38,198 bases of DNA, taken from the NCBI GenBank assembly GCA_014799485.1, contig JAAVHY010000010.1, forward strand, positions 1 through 38,198, in the 5' to 3' direction. Below, in pieces: positions 16,679 through 24,286 of the stretch (positions are counted from its first letter, which is position 1; every line of letters starts with the position of its first letter). Origin of the DNA: Clostridiales bacterium. Its GTDB lineage: Bacteria > Bacillota_A > Clostridia > Oscillospirales > Oscillospiraceae. The notes under the pieces are model-generated. The model was not told the DNA's origin. It did not search any database and saw only the letters and a program-made list of their open reading frames with translations. The translations under genes were made by a program, and so were the position numbers.

Positions 16679-17872
16679 TTACTCTGTGGTGTAGTTGTCG
16701 AAATACCCCTGGATAAAGACCACCGGGGTGCCCTTGTCGCCGGAGCCGGAGGTCAGGTCGCACAGGGAGCCGATCAGGTCGGTGAGGCGGCGGGGGGTGG
16801 TACCCTCCGACACCATCTGTCCCACCAGGTCCCCGTCCTTCTTGTGGATGCGGTCCTTGATGGCATCCTTCAGCGCCTCGCCGGACAGGTGGGCGAAGTC
16901 GTTGTCGGCCAGGTATTTCAGCTTCAGCTCATTGGGCGTGCCCTCCAGGCCGGCGGTGTAGGCGGGGGAGACCACCGGGTCGGCCAGCTCCCAGATCTTG
17001 CCCACCGGGTCTTTGAAGGCGCCGTCGCCGTAGACCATGACCTCCACGTGCTTGCCGGTTTTCTCCAGCAGCTTCTTCTGGATGGCCTCCACCAGCCCCT
17101 GGCAGTCCCGGGGGAACAGCTTCACCTGCTCCTCGGTGGACTTGTTGGAGCCCAGCAGGCCATAGTTCTCGTTATACCCGCTGCCGTTGACAGGGGCGTT
17201 CAGGATCTCGTCCAGGCCGAACACCTTTTCCGCGCCGGCGGCTTTCAACAGCCGCTTGGTGCGCGCTCTGGTGTGGATGTCGCAGCACAGCACGTTCTTG
17301 GTGTAGGGCAGGATGGCCCGGGGATCGTTGGCGAAGAGGATCTCCACCTCGGCCCCGCAGTCCTCGATGAGCTCCTGGTAATAGGCCACATAGTCCACGC
17401 CGGTGAAGGGGTGCTTCTCATAGCCGAACAGCTCCCGGTACCGCGCCAGGGTGAGCACGTCCTTGTAGGGATCGCCCCCCTTCTCGTCCAGGGCGTCCAG
17501 GCTGATGAGGTGGTTGCCCACCTCGTCGGAGGGGTAGCTGAGCATCAGGACGATTTTTTTGGCCCCCTTGGCAATGCCCCGCAGGCAGATGGCAAAGCGG
17601 TTGCGGCTGAGGATGGGGAAAATCACGCCAACCGTCTCCCCGCCCAGCTTGGCCCGGACATCGCCGGCGATTTCGTCCACGGTGGCGTAGTTGCCCTGGG
17701 CCCGGGCCACGATGGCCTCGGTCATGGCCACGATGTCCCGGTCACGGAGGGCAAAGCCGTCCTCGGCGGCGGCTTCCAGCAGGGAATCGGTTACGATCTC
17801 CACCAGATCGTCCCCACTGCGGATGATGGGGGTGCGGATGCCCCGGGATACGGTACCGACCATGCGGCTCAT
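16679..17872 (-). CDS. Coenzyme F420-0:L-glutamate ligase (CofE)-like protein
   Basis: 397 aa. The N-terminus GTVSRGIRTPIIRSGDDLVEIVTDSL, the block DRDIVAMTEAIVARAQGNYATVDEIA and VGVIFPILSRNRFAICLRGIA follow the CofE/FbiB-N ligase family. GDGAFKDPVGKIWELADPVVSPAYT is a conserved C-terminal block of the long Firmicutes branch. Family members add gamma-linked glutamate to F420-0 using GTP. This branch is about 400 aa, against about 250 aa for archaeal CofE. It occurs in Clostridia that are not known to make F420, so the true substrate here is unknown. It is monocistronic with its own terminator. The start ATG at 17872 follows AGGAGTG. Confidence 0.75.
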   Translation of the reverse strand: MSRMVGTVSRGIRTPIIRSGDDLVEIVTDSLLEAAAEDGFALRDRDIVAMTEAIVARAQGNYATVDEIAGDVRAKLGGETVGVIFPILSRNRFAICLRGIAKGAKKIVLMLSYPSDEVGNHLISLDALDEKGGDPYKDVLTLARYRELFGYEKHPFTGVDYVAYYQELIEDCGAEVEILFANDPRAILPYTKNVLCCDIHTRARTKRLLKAAGAEKVFGLDEILNAPVNGSGYNENYGLLGSNKSTEEQVKLFPRDCQGLVEAIQKKLLEKTGKHVEVMVYGDGAFKDPVGKIWELADPVVSPAYTAGLEGTPNELKLKYLADNDFAHLSGEALKDAIKDRIHKKDGDLVGQMVSEGTTPRRLTDLIGSLCDLTSGSGDKGTPVVFIQGYFDNYTTE

Positions 17873-18015
17873 AAAGGAACACTCCTCATTTTCATATCGT
17901 TTACGCAGGAAAAATCCCCTGCAATTCTGTATGATACCACGATTTCAGCCGGTTGTAAAGGGCGAAGCATTTTCGGCGTGCCGCCGGGGAAACTGGCGCC
18001 GCCTGTTTAAATTCA

Positions 18016-18933
18016 TCAAAAGATGCTCAGGTGAAGTTCCTGGCTCAACCGTTCCAGCAGCCGGATGCCCGCCACACTGTTCCCTTTGCGGTCCAGCGCC
18101 GGGCCGTATATGCCGATCCCCATGCGGGTGGGGACCACGGCCATGATGCCGCCCCCAACGCCGCTTTTGGCCGGGACCCCTACCCGCAGGGCAAACTCGC
18201 CGGAGCCGTCGTACATCCCGCAAGTCATCAAGATCGCGTTGACATACTGGGCCATAGCGGCGGGGAATATCCTTTCGTTGGTCACCGGGAGCCGCCCCCG
18301 GTTAGACAGCACCGCCCCGATGTGGGCCAGCGCCCGGCAGTCCACCTGGATGGAACAGGCGCGGAAATAGCAGTCCAGCACATCTTCCACATCATCGTCC
18401 AGCAGGCCCTGGGATTTCAGCAGGTAGGCCAGCGCCCGATTTTTGCTGCCGTGGCTTTTTTCCGAGCGGTACACCGCCTCGTCGATGGTGATTTCCCTGT
18501 CGCCCGCCAGCCGCCGGGTCAGCTCCAGCAGACGCTGGAAACGCTCCTCGTAGCTGCGGCCATGGATCAGGCTGCACATGACGATGGCCCCCATGTTGAC
18601 CATGGGATTGATGTTGCTGCTGTCCAGAAACTGCTCCCCGACGTTGATGGCGTCAAAGGGTTTTCCGGTGGCCTCCACCCCGACCCGGCCCATCACGAAC
18701 TGCGCGCCATTGTCCAGCAATGCCTGCAGCAGCAAGATGGGCTTGATGATGCTTTGGACGGTAAACGGCTGGCGGCAGTCTCCTGCCCAGTGGTGCTTCC
18801 CGTCACTGCCGATGATGCAGACCCCCAGCGCCGCGGGGTCCCCTTTGGACAGCTCCGGAATGTAATCCGCCACCCGCCCCTGACCGGCAAAGTGCCGGCA
18901 TTCTTCCAGGATAGGTTCCAAAAGCCCTTCCAC
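18016..18933 (-). CDS. glsA: Glutaminase
   Basis: 305 aa from GTG 18933, preceded by GAAGGAG 11 bases upstream. A TTG at 18981 would add 16 unconserved residues and has no RBS. The start chosen gives the usual N-terminus (EGLLEPILEECRHFAGQGRVADYIPEL) and the usual 305-310 aa. The serine-dependent beta-lactamase-like active site is visible as FTVQSIIKP, with the catalytic S-x-x-K. Also present are NPMVNMGAI, the RSEKSHGSKNRALAYLLKSQG block and PAKSGVGGGI. The enzyme hydrolyses glutamine to glutamate and ammonia in the cytosol. The gene lies about 60 bases downstream of the HEYGH membrane protein gene on the same strand and may be cotranscribed. Regulation is not visible. Confidence 0.9.
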   Translation of the reverse strand: MEGLLEPILEECRHFAGQGRVADYIPELSKGDPAALGVCIIGSDGKHHWAGDCRQPFTVQSIIKPILLLQALLDNGAQFVMGRVGVEATGKPFDAINVGEQFLDSSNINPMVNMGAIVMCSLIHGRSYEERFQRLLELTRRLAGDREITIDEAVYRSEKSHGSKNRALAYLLKSQGLLDDDVEDVLDCYFRACSIQVDCRALAHIGAVLSNRGRLPVTNERIFPAAMAQYVNAILMTCGMYDGSGEFALRVGVPAKSGVGGGIMAVVPTRMGIGIYGPALDRKGNSVAGIRLLERLSQELHLSIF

Positions 18934-18993
18934 GATCTCTTCCACTCCTTCGTGTCCGATTCGATGCTCGGCCAGGACCAACGCGTGCCCGTT

Positions 18994-19464
18994 TCAGTCG
19001 TGAAAACAAGGCCCCATGCCGCTCCATTTTCTGCCCCATGCCGTCGCCCAGCGTTCACAATAAAGGGAATCGTACGAAATATGGTGCTTTTCCCGATAGC
19101 CGCCAAAGAAATGATACCAAATGACGCTGGGGGCGGCGATAACGATCCAATACAGGGGGCCGAGGAACAGGCATTGGACCGTGTGCCCGTATTCGTGGGC
19201 GCAGAGGCCGCCGTGCCCGGCCGTACTTGGAACGCTGAGAAAAATGAAAACGCCCAGCGACAGGCCCCCGCGATTTCCGGGCAGATAGGTGACGATGCTG
19301 TTGTGGAACCTTTTGCTGGGGAACCGTGCGCGGCAGCAGAGGAACACCAGCAGGCCGGCAAGGTTGACCGGCAGCCCCCAGGTGAATTGAACGAGGTAGA
19401 AGATCGCCCTGGGCCAGCCAGCGGCGGCGATCCCCCCGTGCGCGCCATGTCCTGCCCTGTCCAT
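18994..19464 (-). CDS. Small membrane protein with HEYGH metallopeptidase-like motif
   Basis: 156 aa from ATG 19464, with GAAAGAGG about 8 bases upstream. It contains a first hydrophobic helix (AIFYLVQFTWGLPVNLAGLLVFL, about residues 20-42), a second near GLSLGVFIFLSV (68-79), then HEYGHTVQCLFLGPLYWIVIAAPSVIW, where H-E-x-x-H starts a third helix. Such a motif at a membrane helix edge is typical of intramembrane or membrane-bound zinc metalloproteases (HExxH), but no third ligand is obvious and the protein is short. Similar HEYGHT-x-Q proteins are common but uncharacterised. The short tail (YCERWATAWGRKW) is basic and aromatic. It lies upstream of glsA. Protease activity is a possibility, not a call. 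Confidence 0.6.
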   Translation of the reverse strand: MDRAGHGAHGGIAAAGWPRAIFYLVQFTWGLPVNLAGLLVFLCCRARFPSKRFHNSIVTYLPGNRGGLSLGVFIFLSVPSTAGHGGLCAHEYGHTVQCLFLGPLYWIVIAAPSVIWYHFFGGYREKHHISYDSLYCERWATAWGRKWSGMGPCFHD

Positions 19465-19548
19465 ACGCGGGACCTCTTTCTTTATTGGTGTATTTCATAA
19501 TAACATAATTTCTCCATGAAAGCCAGGACAATGTGAGCGCCGATAAAG

Positions 19549-19587
19549 CGGCAATAAAAGCGGGACGGCTCAGGTGAACCGTCCCGC
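19549..19587 (-). terminator. Terminator of the DUF342 gene
   Basis: GCGGGACGG (19560-19568) pairs with CCGTCCCGC (19579-19587). The minus strand continues CTTTTATTGCC. It lies 14 bases past the stop at 19602. Confidence 0.75.
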
Positions 19588-19601
19588 TGCGGTGATAAAG
19601 C

Positions 19602-21188
19602 TTACTTCAGGAATATTTTATTGCCATCTGCATGGATGTTGCAGTGTTCCTCCGCCGTGGTGATTTCTTCCGTCAGCCTGCCGATCTGGACGTCCAGGAA
19701 CGGATACAGCTTCTCACACTGTATGCTCCCCTTGCTCTTTTTGTCCAGTATCTTATCCAGGGCGCCCAGCTCGGCCGACAATGTCTCCCGTTTTTCGATA
19801 TAAAGGTTGCGCTGTTCCACAAGCTGTTCCAGCACCGACTTCTCCATTTCGGTGATTCGGAACCCCTTTTTCCGCAGTTCGGAGATCGTCGTCCACAGCT
19901 TCTTGACGGTGGCCTGCACCTCCGTGAATTCCGCCTTGATCCGGCTCCAGGACTCGGGGGTGTGCGGGGGATAGCCGACGGAGAACTGGCTGCGTTCTCC
20001 GGCCAGGTTGCCGATTCGCTGGCACAGGATGCTGCCTCCCGCCCGGATCACGCTGCCCGTGATCATTCCGCGCCCGGCCAAGGCGTAAACCGAGCCCTCG
20101 CAGCGGATCGTACAGTTGGAGATCATCTCCGTGATCACGCTGGTTCCGGCACCGATTTCCGCCCGCTCCATCACAGGGGACTGTATCTGGCGGGCGGCGC
20201 TTAAAAGGGTTTTGCCGTCCGTCCCGTAAACGCCCTGCTGGACCCGGATGGTCCCGCCCGTAGACGTTACGTGGGCCTGCCCCACCTTCCCGCTGATCAC
20301 AATATCGCCGGAAGCCTCTACATCGACCCCGCCGTCCACGTTTCCATCTATATAGAGATTGCCCGAAACCTGCAGCGTCCCCTGAAATTGGACCAGGTCA
20401 CCGTCGATGATTTTCTGTTCGTGAACGCAGAACCGGTCGTTTTCAATGTACAGGATCCCGTCCACGCTCGCCGTGAGGGCCTGCCCGCCCCTGCCGACGG
20501 CGGTGTTCTCCCCCTGGGGCACGCAGGCGCTGACGGTCTGGGCACAGGGAAGCGTCTGCCCCGTGACGTCCATGCCGTCCGTCCCCGGCCTTGGGGGCCG
20601 GATCAGGCAGATGGCCGCCCCTTTCCGAACGGGCTGGAGCTGGATATCCTGGCCGAAGTCGGCCTGACTTTCATCCTGTATATCCAGGCACATATTCGTG
20701 CGCCGCTGGAAAAGCTCGACGACTTTGCCGTCTTCGCCCTCTTGCGGCAGCTTTCCCCGCGCGACCGGGAATACGTGAAGATATCCGCGCTCAAAATCCT
20801 GCTGGATCTCTTCCCGCAAAATGCCATATTGGATGCCCTCGTAGTGCATATCCTCCAGAAACGCTTCCAAGGAGAGCCCGTCCCCATTGTTTTCCGGCGG
20901 AAGCAGGCACGCATAGGCGCTCATCCGATCCCGTGACAGGCAAAACTGCGCCATCGCGTTCAAGGGCCGCGGATCGCCGTCCGGCGCCTTTTTGTACCGG
21001 GCTTTGCACACGTCCTTTAAAGCCTTGACAAAATCGTCCACGGTTTCGCTGTCATCCGGGTATTGCGCCTTCGCCTCCACGCCCGCCGCGTCCAGCGCTG
21101 AAAACAGCTTCTTGTGGGGGGTGGGGGAAAACGGCTTCCTTTCCTGTTCATCCGTCGCTTTTGAGACAAAATAATCAAAGATCGACAC
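19602..21188 (-). CDS. FapA/DUF342-family polymer-forming protein
   Basis: 528 aa from GTG 21188, with GAGGTGAGGG upstream. Residues about 1-170 are the N-terminal mixed region. Residues about 170-400 form the DUF342 beta-helix: PRPGTDGMDVTGQTLP, the short repeats GDLVQFQGTLQVSGNLYIDG, VEASGDIVISGKV and IRAGGSILCQ. About 90 residues of coiled coil and a short tail follow. DUF342/FapA proteins occur across Firmicutes and near flagellar genes in some bacteria. Their exact role is unclear, and envelope- or polymer-type scaffolding is suspected. No flagellar gene is near here. The gene is monocistronic, with its own promoter (21266-21294) and terminator. Confidence 0.75.
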   Translation of the reverse strand: MSIFDYFVSKATDEQERKPFSPTPHKKLFSALDAAGVEAKAQYPDDSETVDDFVKALKDVCKARYKKAPDGDPRPLNAMAQFCLSRDRMSAYACLLPPENNGDGLSLEAFLEDMHYEGIQYGILREEIQQDFERGYLHVFPVARGKLPQEGEDGKVVELFQRRTNMCLDIQDESQADFGQDIQLQPVRKGAAICLIRPPRPGTDGMDVTGQTLPCAQTVSACVPQGENTAVGRGGQALTASVDGILYIENDRFCVHEQKIIDGDLVQFQGTLQVSGNLYIDGNVDGGVDVEASGDIVISGKVGQAHVTSTGGTIRVQQGVYGTDGKTLLSAARQIQSPVMERAEIGAGTSVITEMISNCTIRCEGSVYALAGRGMITGSVIRAGGSILCQRIGNLAGERSQFSVGYPPHTPESWSRIKAEFTEVQATVKKLWTTISELRKKGFRITEMEKSVLEQLVEQRNLYIEKRETLSAELGALDKILDKKSKGSIQCEKLYPFLDVQIGRLTEEITTAEEHCNIHADGNKIFLK

Positions 21189-21265
21189 TTCTATCCCTCA
21201 CCTCTTCTTGAACTCCGTATTCGCATGGGCGGCCGTTTCCCTCGGGCTACGGCTCCACATTTTAT

Positions 21266-21294
21266 ATCATATCATTTGTATGGGCAATTATCAA
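21266..21294 (-). promoter_or_regulatory. Promoter of the DUF342 gene
   Basis: On the minus strand TTGATA (21294-21289), a 17-base spacer and TATGAT (21271-21266). Transcription would start near 21259, about 70 nt before the GTG. Confidence 0.6.
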
Positions 21295-21336
21295 GTATTA
21301 TTCGACCGGCCTGCTCCGGCGCGGCCGTCCGCGGGG

Positions 21337-22632
21337 TCAGCGGGCGGCGTCCTCCGCCAGCAGCTTGTCAATGGAGACCAGCTTGACGCAGAGGGTAAAG
21401 ATGGCCATGGCCGTGCGCAGATCCGCTTGGGACGGATAGGTAGGGGCGATGCGGATGTTGCTGTCGTGGGGGTCCTTGCCGTAAGGGTAGGTCGCGCCCG
21501 CCCCGGTCATCACCACGCCGGCCTTTTTCGCCTTGGCCACGATGGCCTTGGCGCAGCCGTCAAGGGAGTCAAAGGAGATAAAGTACCCGCCCTTGGGGGT
21601 GGTCCACGTGCCGATCTCCAGGCCGCCCAGCTCCCGCTCCAGGGTCTCGGTCACGATCTCGAACTTGGGGCGGAGGATGTCCGCGTGGAGGCGCATATGC
21701 TCCACCAGGCCGTGGATATCGCCGAAGAAGCGCACATGGCGGAGCTGGTTGACCTTGTCGTGGCCGATGGTCTGGATGGCCAGCTGGGTCTTGATGTCCT
21801 CCATATTGTTGGGGGACGTGGCGATGGCCGCAAGCCCGGAGCCGGGGAAGCTGATCTTGGAGGTGGAGGCGAATTTATACACCAGGTCCGGGTTCCCCGC
21901 CCGCTTGCACTCCGCCAGGATCTCGATCAGGTGGTCCTGGTCGTGGTCATACAGGTGATGCACGCCGTAGGCGTTGTCCCAGTAGATACGGAAATCCTTT
22001 GCCGCCGGCTTCAGCCGGGCGAAACGGCGGACGGTATCGTCCGAGTAGGAGATCCCCTGGGGGTTGGAGTACTTGGGCACGCACCAGATGCCTTTGATGG
22101 CCTCGTCGGAGGCCACCAGCTCCTCTACCAGAGCCATATCGGGGCCGGTGGGCGTCATGGGCACGTTGATCATCTCGATGCCGAAATACTGGGTGATGGC
22201 GAAATGGCGGTCATACCCCGGGACGGGGCACAGGAACTTTACCTTGTCCAGCTTGCACCAGGGGGTATTCCCCATCACGCCATGGGTCATGGAGCGGGAA
22301 ATGGTATCGTACATGACGTTCAGGCTGGAATTGCCGTAGATGATGATGCTGTCGATGGGGTTTTCCATCATGTCCCCGATCAGTTCCTTGGCCTCCCTGA
22401 TGCCGTCCAAGACCCCGTAGTTCCGGCAGTCGGTGCCGTCCTCACAGGTCAGGTCGACCTCGCTGCTCAGCACGTCCATCATCCCCATGGACAGGTCCAG
22501 CTGCTCGGTGCAGGGCTTCCCCCTGGCCATATTCAGGCTCAGGCCCTTTGCCTGGTATTCTTTATATTCGGCCTTCAGCTGGGCTTTCAGGCTCTTCAGT
22601 TCCTCGTTGGTCATTTCGGCGTATGGCTTCAT
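21337..22632 (-). CDS. PLP-dependent aminotransferase, class I/II fold (Asp_aminotransf type)
   Basis: 431 aa from ATG 22632 (GGGAGG 8 bases upstream). Upstream in-frame starts lack an RBS. Conserved blocks are LNMARGKPCTEQLDLS, the YGNSSLNVMYD cofactor-binding region, the P-x-YSNPQGISYS block, YWDNAYGVHHLY with the PLP-pairing Asp, and the Schiff-base Lys in STSKISFPGSG. TTPKGGYFISFDSLDGCAKA is near the C-terminus. This subfamily of about 430 aa is often annotated as aspartate- or MocR-type aminotransferase, but its amino-donor preference is not known from sequence. It is probably a cytosolic transaminase of amino-acid metabolism. It is transcribed divergently from the response-regulator operon. 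The shared 187-base gap holds the regulator promoter. Confidence 0.85.
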   Translation of the reverse strand: MKPYAEMTNEELKSLKAQLKAEYKEYQAKGLSLNMARGKPCTEQLDLSMGMMDVLSSEVDLTCEDGTDCRNYGVLDGIREAKELIGDMMENPIDSIIIYGNSSLNVMYDTISRSMTHGVMGNTPWCKLDKVKFLCPVPGYDRHFAITQYFGIEMINVPMTPTGPDMALVEELVASDEAIKGIWCVPKYSNPQGISYSDDTVRRFARLKPAAKDFRIYWDNAYGVHHLYDHDQDHLIEILAECKRAGNPDLVYKFASTSKISFPGSGLAAIATSPNNMEDIKTQLAIQTIGHDKVNQLRHVRFFGDIHGLVEHMRLHADILRPKFEIVTETLERELGGLEIGTWTTPKGGYFISFDSLDGCAKAIVAKAKKAGVVMTGAGATYPYGKDPHDSNIRIAPTYPSQADLRTAMAIFTLCVKLVSIDKLLAEDAAR

Positions 22633-22755
22633 TTTGCTTTCCTCCCGGTTTGGGTTATAATCCATCATTATATTTATATCGCATTTTTGGGATTTGCACA
22701 AGCCCTTTCTGCTTCGGCGCCGACATTTTTACAGGCGGCCGCCCCAGCTGAAACG

Positions 22756-22784
22756 TTGCGCTTTTCTCCGCGATGTGCTACTAT
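22756..22784 (+). promoter_or_regulatory. Promoter of the LytTR/GHKL two-component operon
   Basis: TTGCGC (22756-22761) and TACTAT (22779-22784) are separated by 17 bases. Transcription should start near 22791, about 30 nt before the ATG of the regulator. Confidence 0.55.
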
Positions 22785-22819
22785 GGCGGTGCGGGGTTGA
22801 GAAGCGGAGGATGTGGACG

Positions 22820-23518
22820 ATGGATTACCGGTTCGCCATTTGCGATGATGACAAAAACTATATCCAGTATCTCGACGGGCTGACGGCCCGGTGGGCCCGG
22901 CAGACGGGGGCGGCGGTGGAGACGGAGCGCTTCCCCTCGGCGGAGGCGTTCCTGTTCCGCTATGAGGAGCGCCGGGACTTCGACGTGCTGCTGCTGGACA
23001 TCGAGATGACGGGGATGGACGGGGTGGAGCTGGCCAAGACCGTCCGGCGCAGCAGCGACGACGTGCAGATCGTGTTCATCACCGGCTACACCGACTATAT
23101 CGCCGAGGGCTACGAGGTGGCCGCCCTCCACTATCTCACCAAGCCGGTGGACGAGGACAAGCTGTTCCAGGTGCTCACCCGGGCGGTGGGGCGGCTCAGG
23201 CGGAACGAGCCCGTCCTCACCCTGGAGCTGCCCGGGGAGACGGTGCGCGTGCCCCTGGGCAAAATCCGCTGGCTGGAGGTGCTGCACAACTACGTCACCG
23301 TCCACGCCGAACAGGATTACACCGTCAAGCGCTCCCTGGGGGAGCTGGAAAAGATGCTGGACAGCCGGTTCTTCCGGGTGGGCCGGTCCCACATCGTGAA
23401 CCTGACCTGCATCCGGCGGGTGACCCGCACGGAGGCGGAGCTGGCCGGCGGGGAGCGCATCCCCCTGCCCCGGGGACAGTACGACAAGCTGAACCGGGCC
23501 ATTATCGACCGAACGTGA
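22820..23518 (+). CDS. LytTR-family response regulator
   Basis: 232 aa from ATG 22820. GCGGAGG ends 9 bases upstream, and an in-frame ATG at 22811 is too close to it. The receiver domain (residues 1-120) has the acidic pair D10/D11 and phospho-acceptor Asp60 in VLLLDIEMTGMDG. The conserved Thr lies in FITGYTDYI, and Lys108 in YLTKPV. A LytTR DNA-binding domain (about 135-232) follows, with the RIRWLEVLHNYVTV-like strand, the FFRVGRSHIVNL block and a C-terminal IPLPRGQYDKLNR. LytTR regulators bind direct repeats about 21 bp apart and often control bacteriocin, toxin or exporter genes. The kinase gene follows 13 bases later and the ABC exporter pair is downstream. A 21-bp direct repeat at 24204-24245 is its likely target (inferred). 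Confidence 0.9.
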   Translation: MDYRFAICDDDKNYIQYLDGLTARWARQTGAAVETERFPSAEAFLFRYEERRDFDVLLLDIEMTGMDGVELAKTVRRSSDDVQIVFITGYTDYIAEGYEVAALHYLTKPVDEDKLFQVLTRAVGRLRRNEPVLTLELPGETVRVPLGKIRWLEVLHNYVTVHAEQDYTVKRSLGELEKMLDSRFFRVGRSHIVNLTCIRRVTRTEAELAGGERIPLPRGQYDKLNRAIIDRT

Positions 23519-23531
23519 GGAGAGGAACGCC

Positions 23532-24221
23532 ATGTCGCTGCTGTCCGGGATGATCGACAAACGCATCGCCGCCTACCAGCGGGAGCTCATTGAGATCCAC
23601 TACGCCGAGGTGGAGAATATGTACCGGCAGATGCGGGGCTGGCGGCACGACTACCGCAGCCACATCCAGGTGATGAAGGCCCACGCCGCCCAGGGGGACT
23701 GGGAGGCGGTGAACGCCTATCTGGACGCGCTGGAGACCGACCTGGCCACGGTGGACACGGTGGTCAAGACGGGCAACCCCATGGCGGACGCCATCCTCAA
23801 CAGCAAGATCTCCCTGGCCCGCTCCAAGCATATCCAGGTGCGGGCGGACGCCAGCATCCCGGTGGCGCTGGACATCTCCGAGCTGGATCTGTGCGTCATC
23901 CTGGGCAACCTGTTCGACAACGCCATCGAGGCCAGCCTTGCCCTGCCGGAAGGGGAGCGGCTCATCCGGGTGTACGTGGACATGAAGGGCAGCCAGCTCT
24001 ACATCTCCTTCACCAATTTCACCGCCGCCCAAAAGCAGCGGAAGGTGGGGGCCCTGTTCCAGACCACCAAGGGGGACGGCCACGGCTTCGGGCTGGTGCG
24101 CATCGACGCCATCGTGGAGCGGCTGGGGGGATACCTGACCCGGAACAGCGAGGACGGGGCGTTTACCACAGAGATATTGCTGCCGGTAGGCGGCGGGGCG
24201 CAATCCAGCCCCCAGATTTAA
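23532..24221 (+). CDS. Soluble GHKL sensor histidine kinase (no transmembrane region)
   Basis: 229 aa from ATG 23532, RBS GAGGAG. A short N-terminal coiled coil leads to the dimerisation region with the phospho-acceptor His39 in GWRHDYRSHIQVM. The GHKL ATPase follows, with the N-box ILGNLFDNAIEA (about residues 122-133) and the G-box GDGHGFGLVRIDAIVERLGG (about 179-198). AgrC-type kinases that pair with LytTR regulators normally carry 5-7 membrane helices in front. This one has none. It must sense something in the cytosol, or act with another membrane protein such as the neighbouring exporter. The C-terminal codons overlap the 21-bp direct repeat. There is no sign of truncation, because the start has a good RBS and the operon spacing is normal. 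Confidence 0.85.
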   Translation: MSLLSGMIDKRIAAYQRELIEIHYAEVENMYRQMRGWRHDYRSHIQVMKAHAAQGDWEAVNAYLDALETDLATVDTVVKTGNPMADAILNSKISLARSKHIQVRADASIPVALDISELDLCVILGNLFDNAIEASLALPEGERLIRVYVDMKGSQLYISFTNFTAAQKQRKVGALFQTTKGDGHGFGLVRIDAIVERLGGYLTRNSEDGAFTTEILLPVGGGAQSSPQI

Positions 24222-24245
24222 CAGTTCAGCCCCCGGTTTACACAG
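24204..24245 (+). promoter_or_regulatory. Tandem 21-bp direct repeat, candidate LytTR-regulator binding site
   Basis: Two adjacent units, 24204-24224 and 24225-24245, share CAGCCCCC at the same offset, a common TTT and a terminal ACAG, 16 or so identical positions of 21. A direct repeat with one-site-per-21-bp spacing (two helical turns) is the usual geometry of LytTR sites. A -10-like TACGAT lies at 24262-24267, ahead of the exporter genes. Unit 1 overlaps the end of the kinase gene and unit 2 overlaps a terminator. Confidence 0.5.
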
Positions 24246-24257
24246 CCGGGGGCTTTT
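24229..24257 (+). terminator. Terminator between the two-component genes and the exporter
   Basis: GCCCCCGG (24229-24236) pairs perfectly with CCGGGGGC (24246-24253), followed by TTTTA. It lies 8 bases after the kinase stop and separates the regulator operon from the exporter operon. Confidence 0.75.
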
Positions 24258-24286
24258 ATGCTACGATACGTCCCGAGGTGAGAGAC

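Noticed and set aside
17945..18010. CRISPR-like or repeat array
   Set aside because: I looked for regularly spaced identical repeats across the window and found none. Only the short repeats listed above are present.
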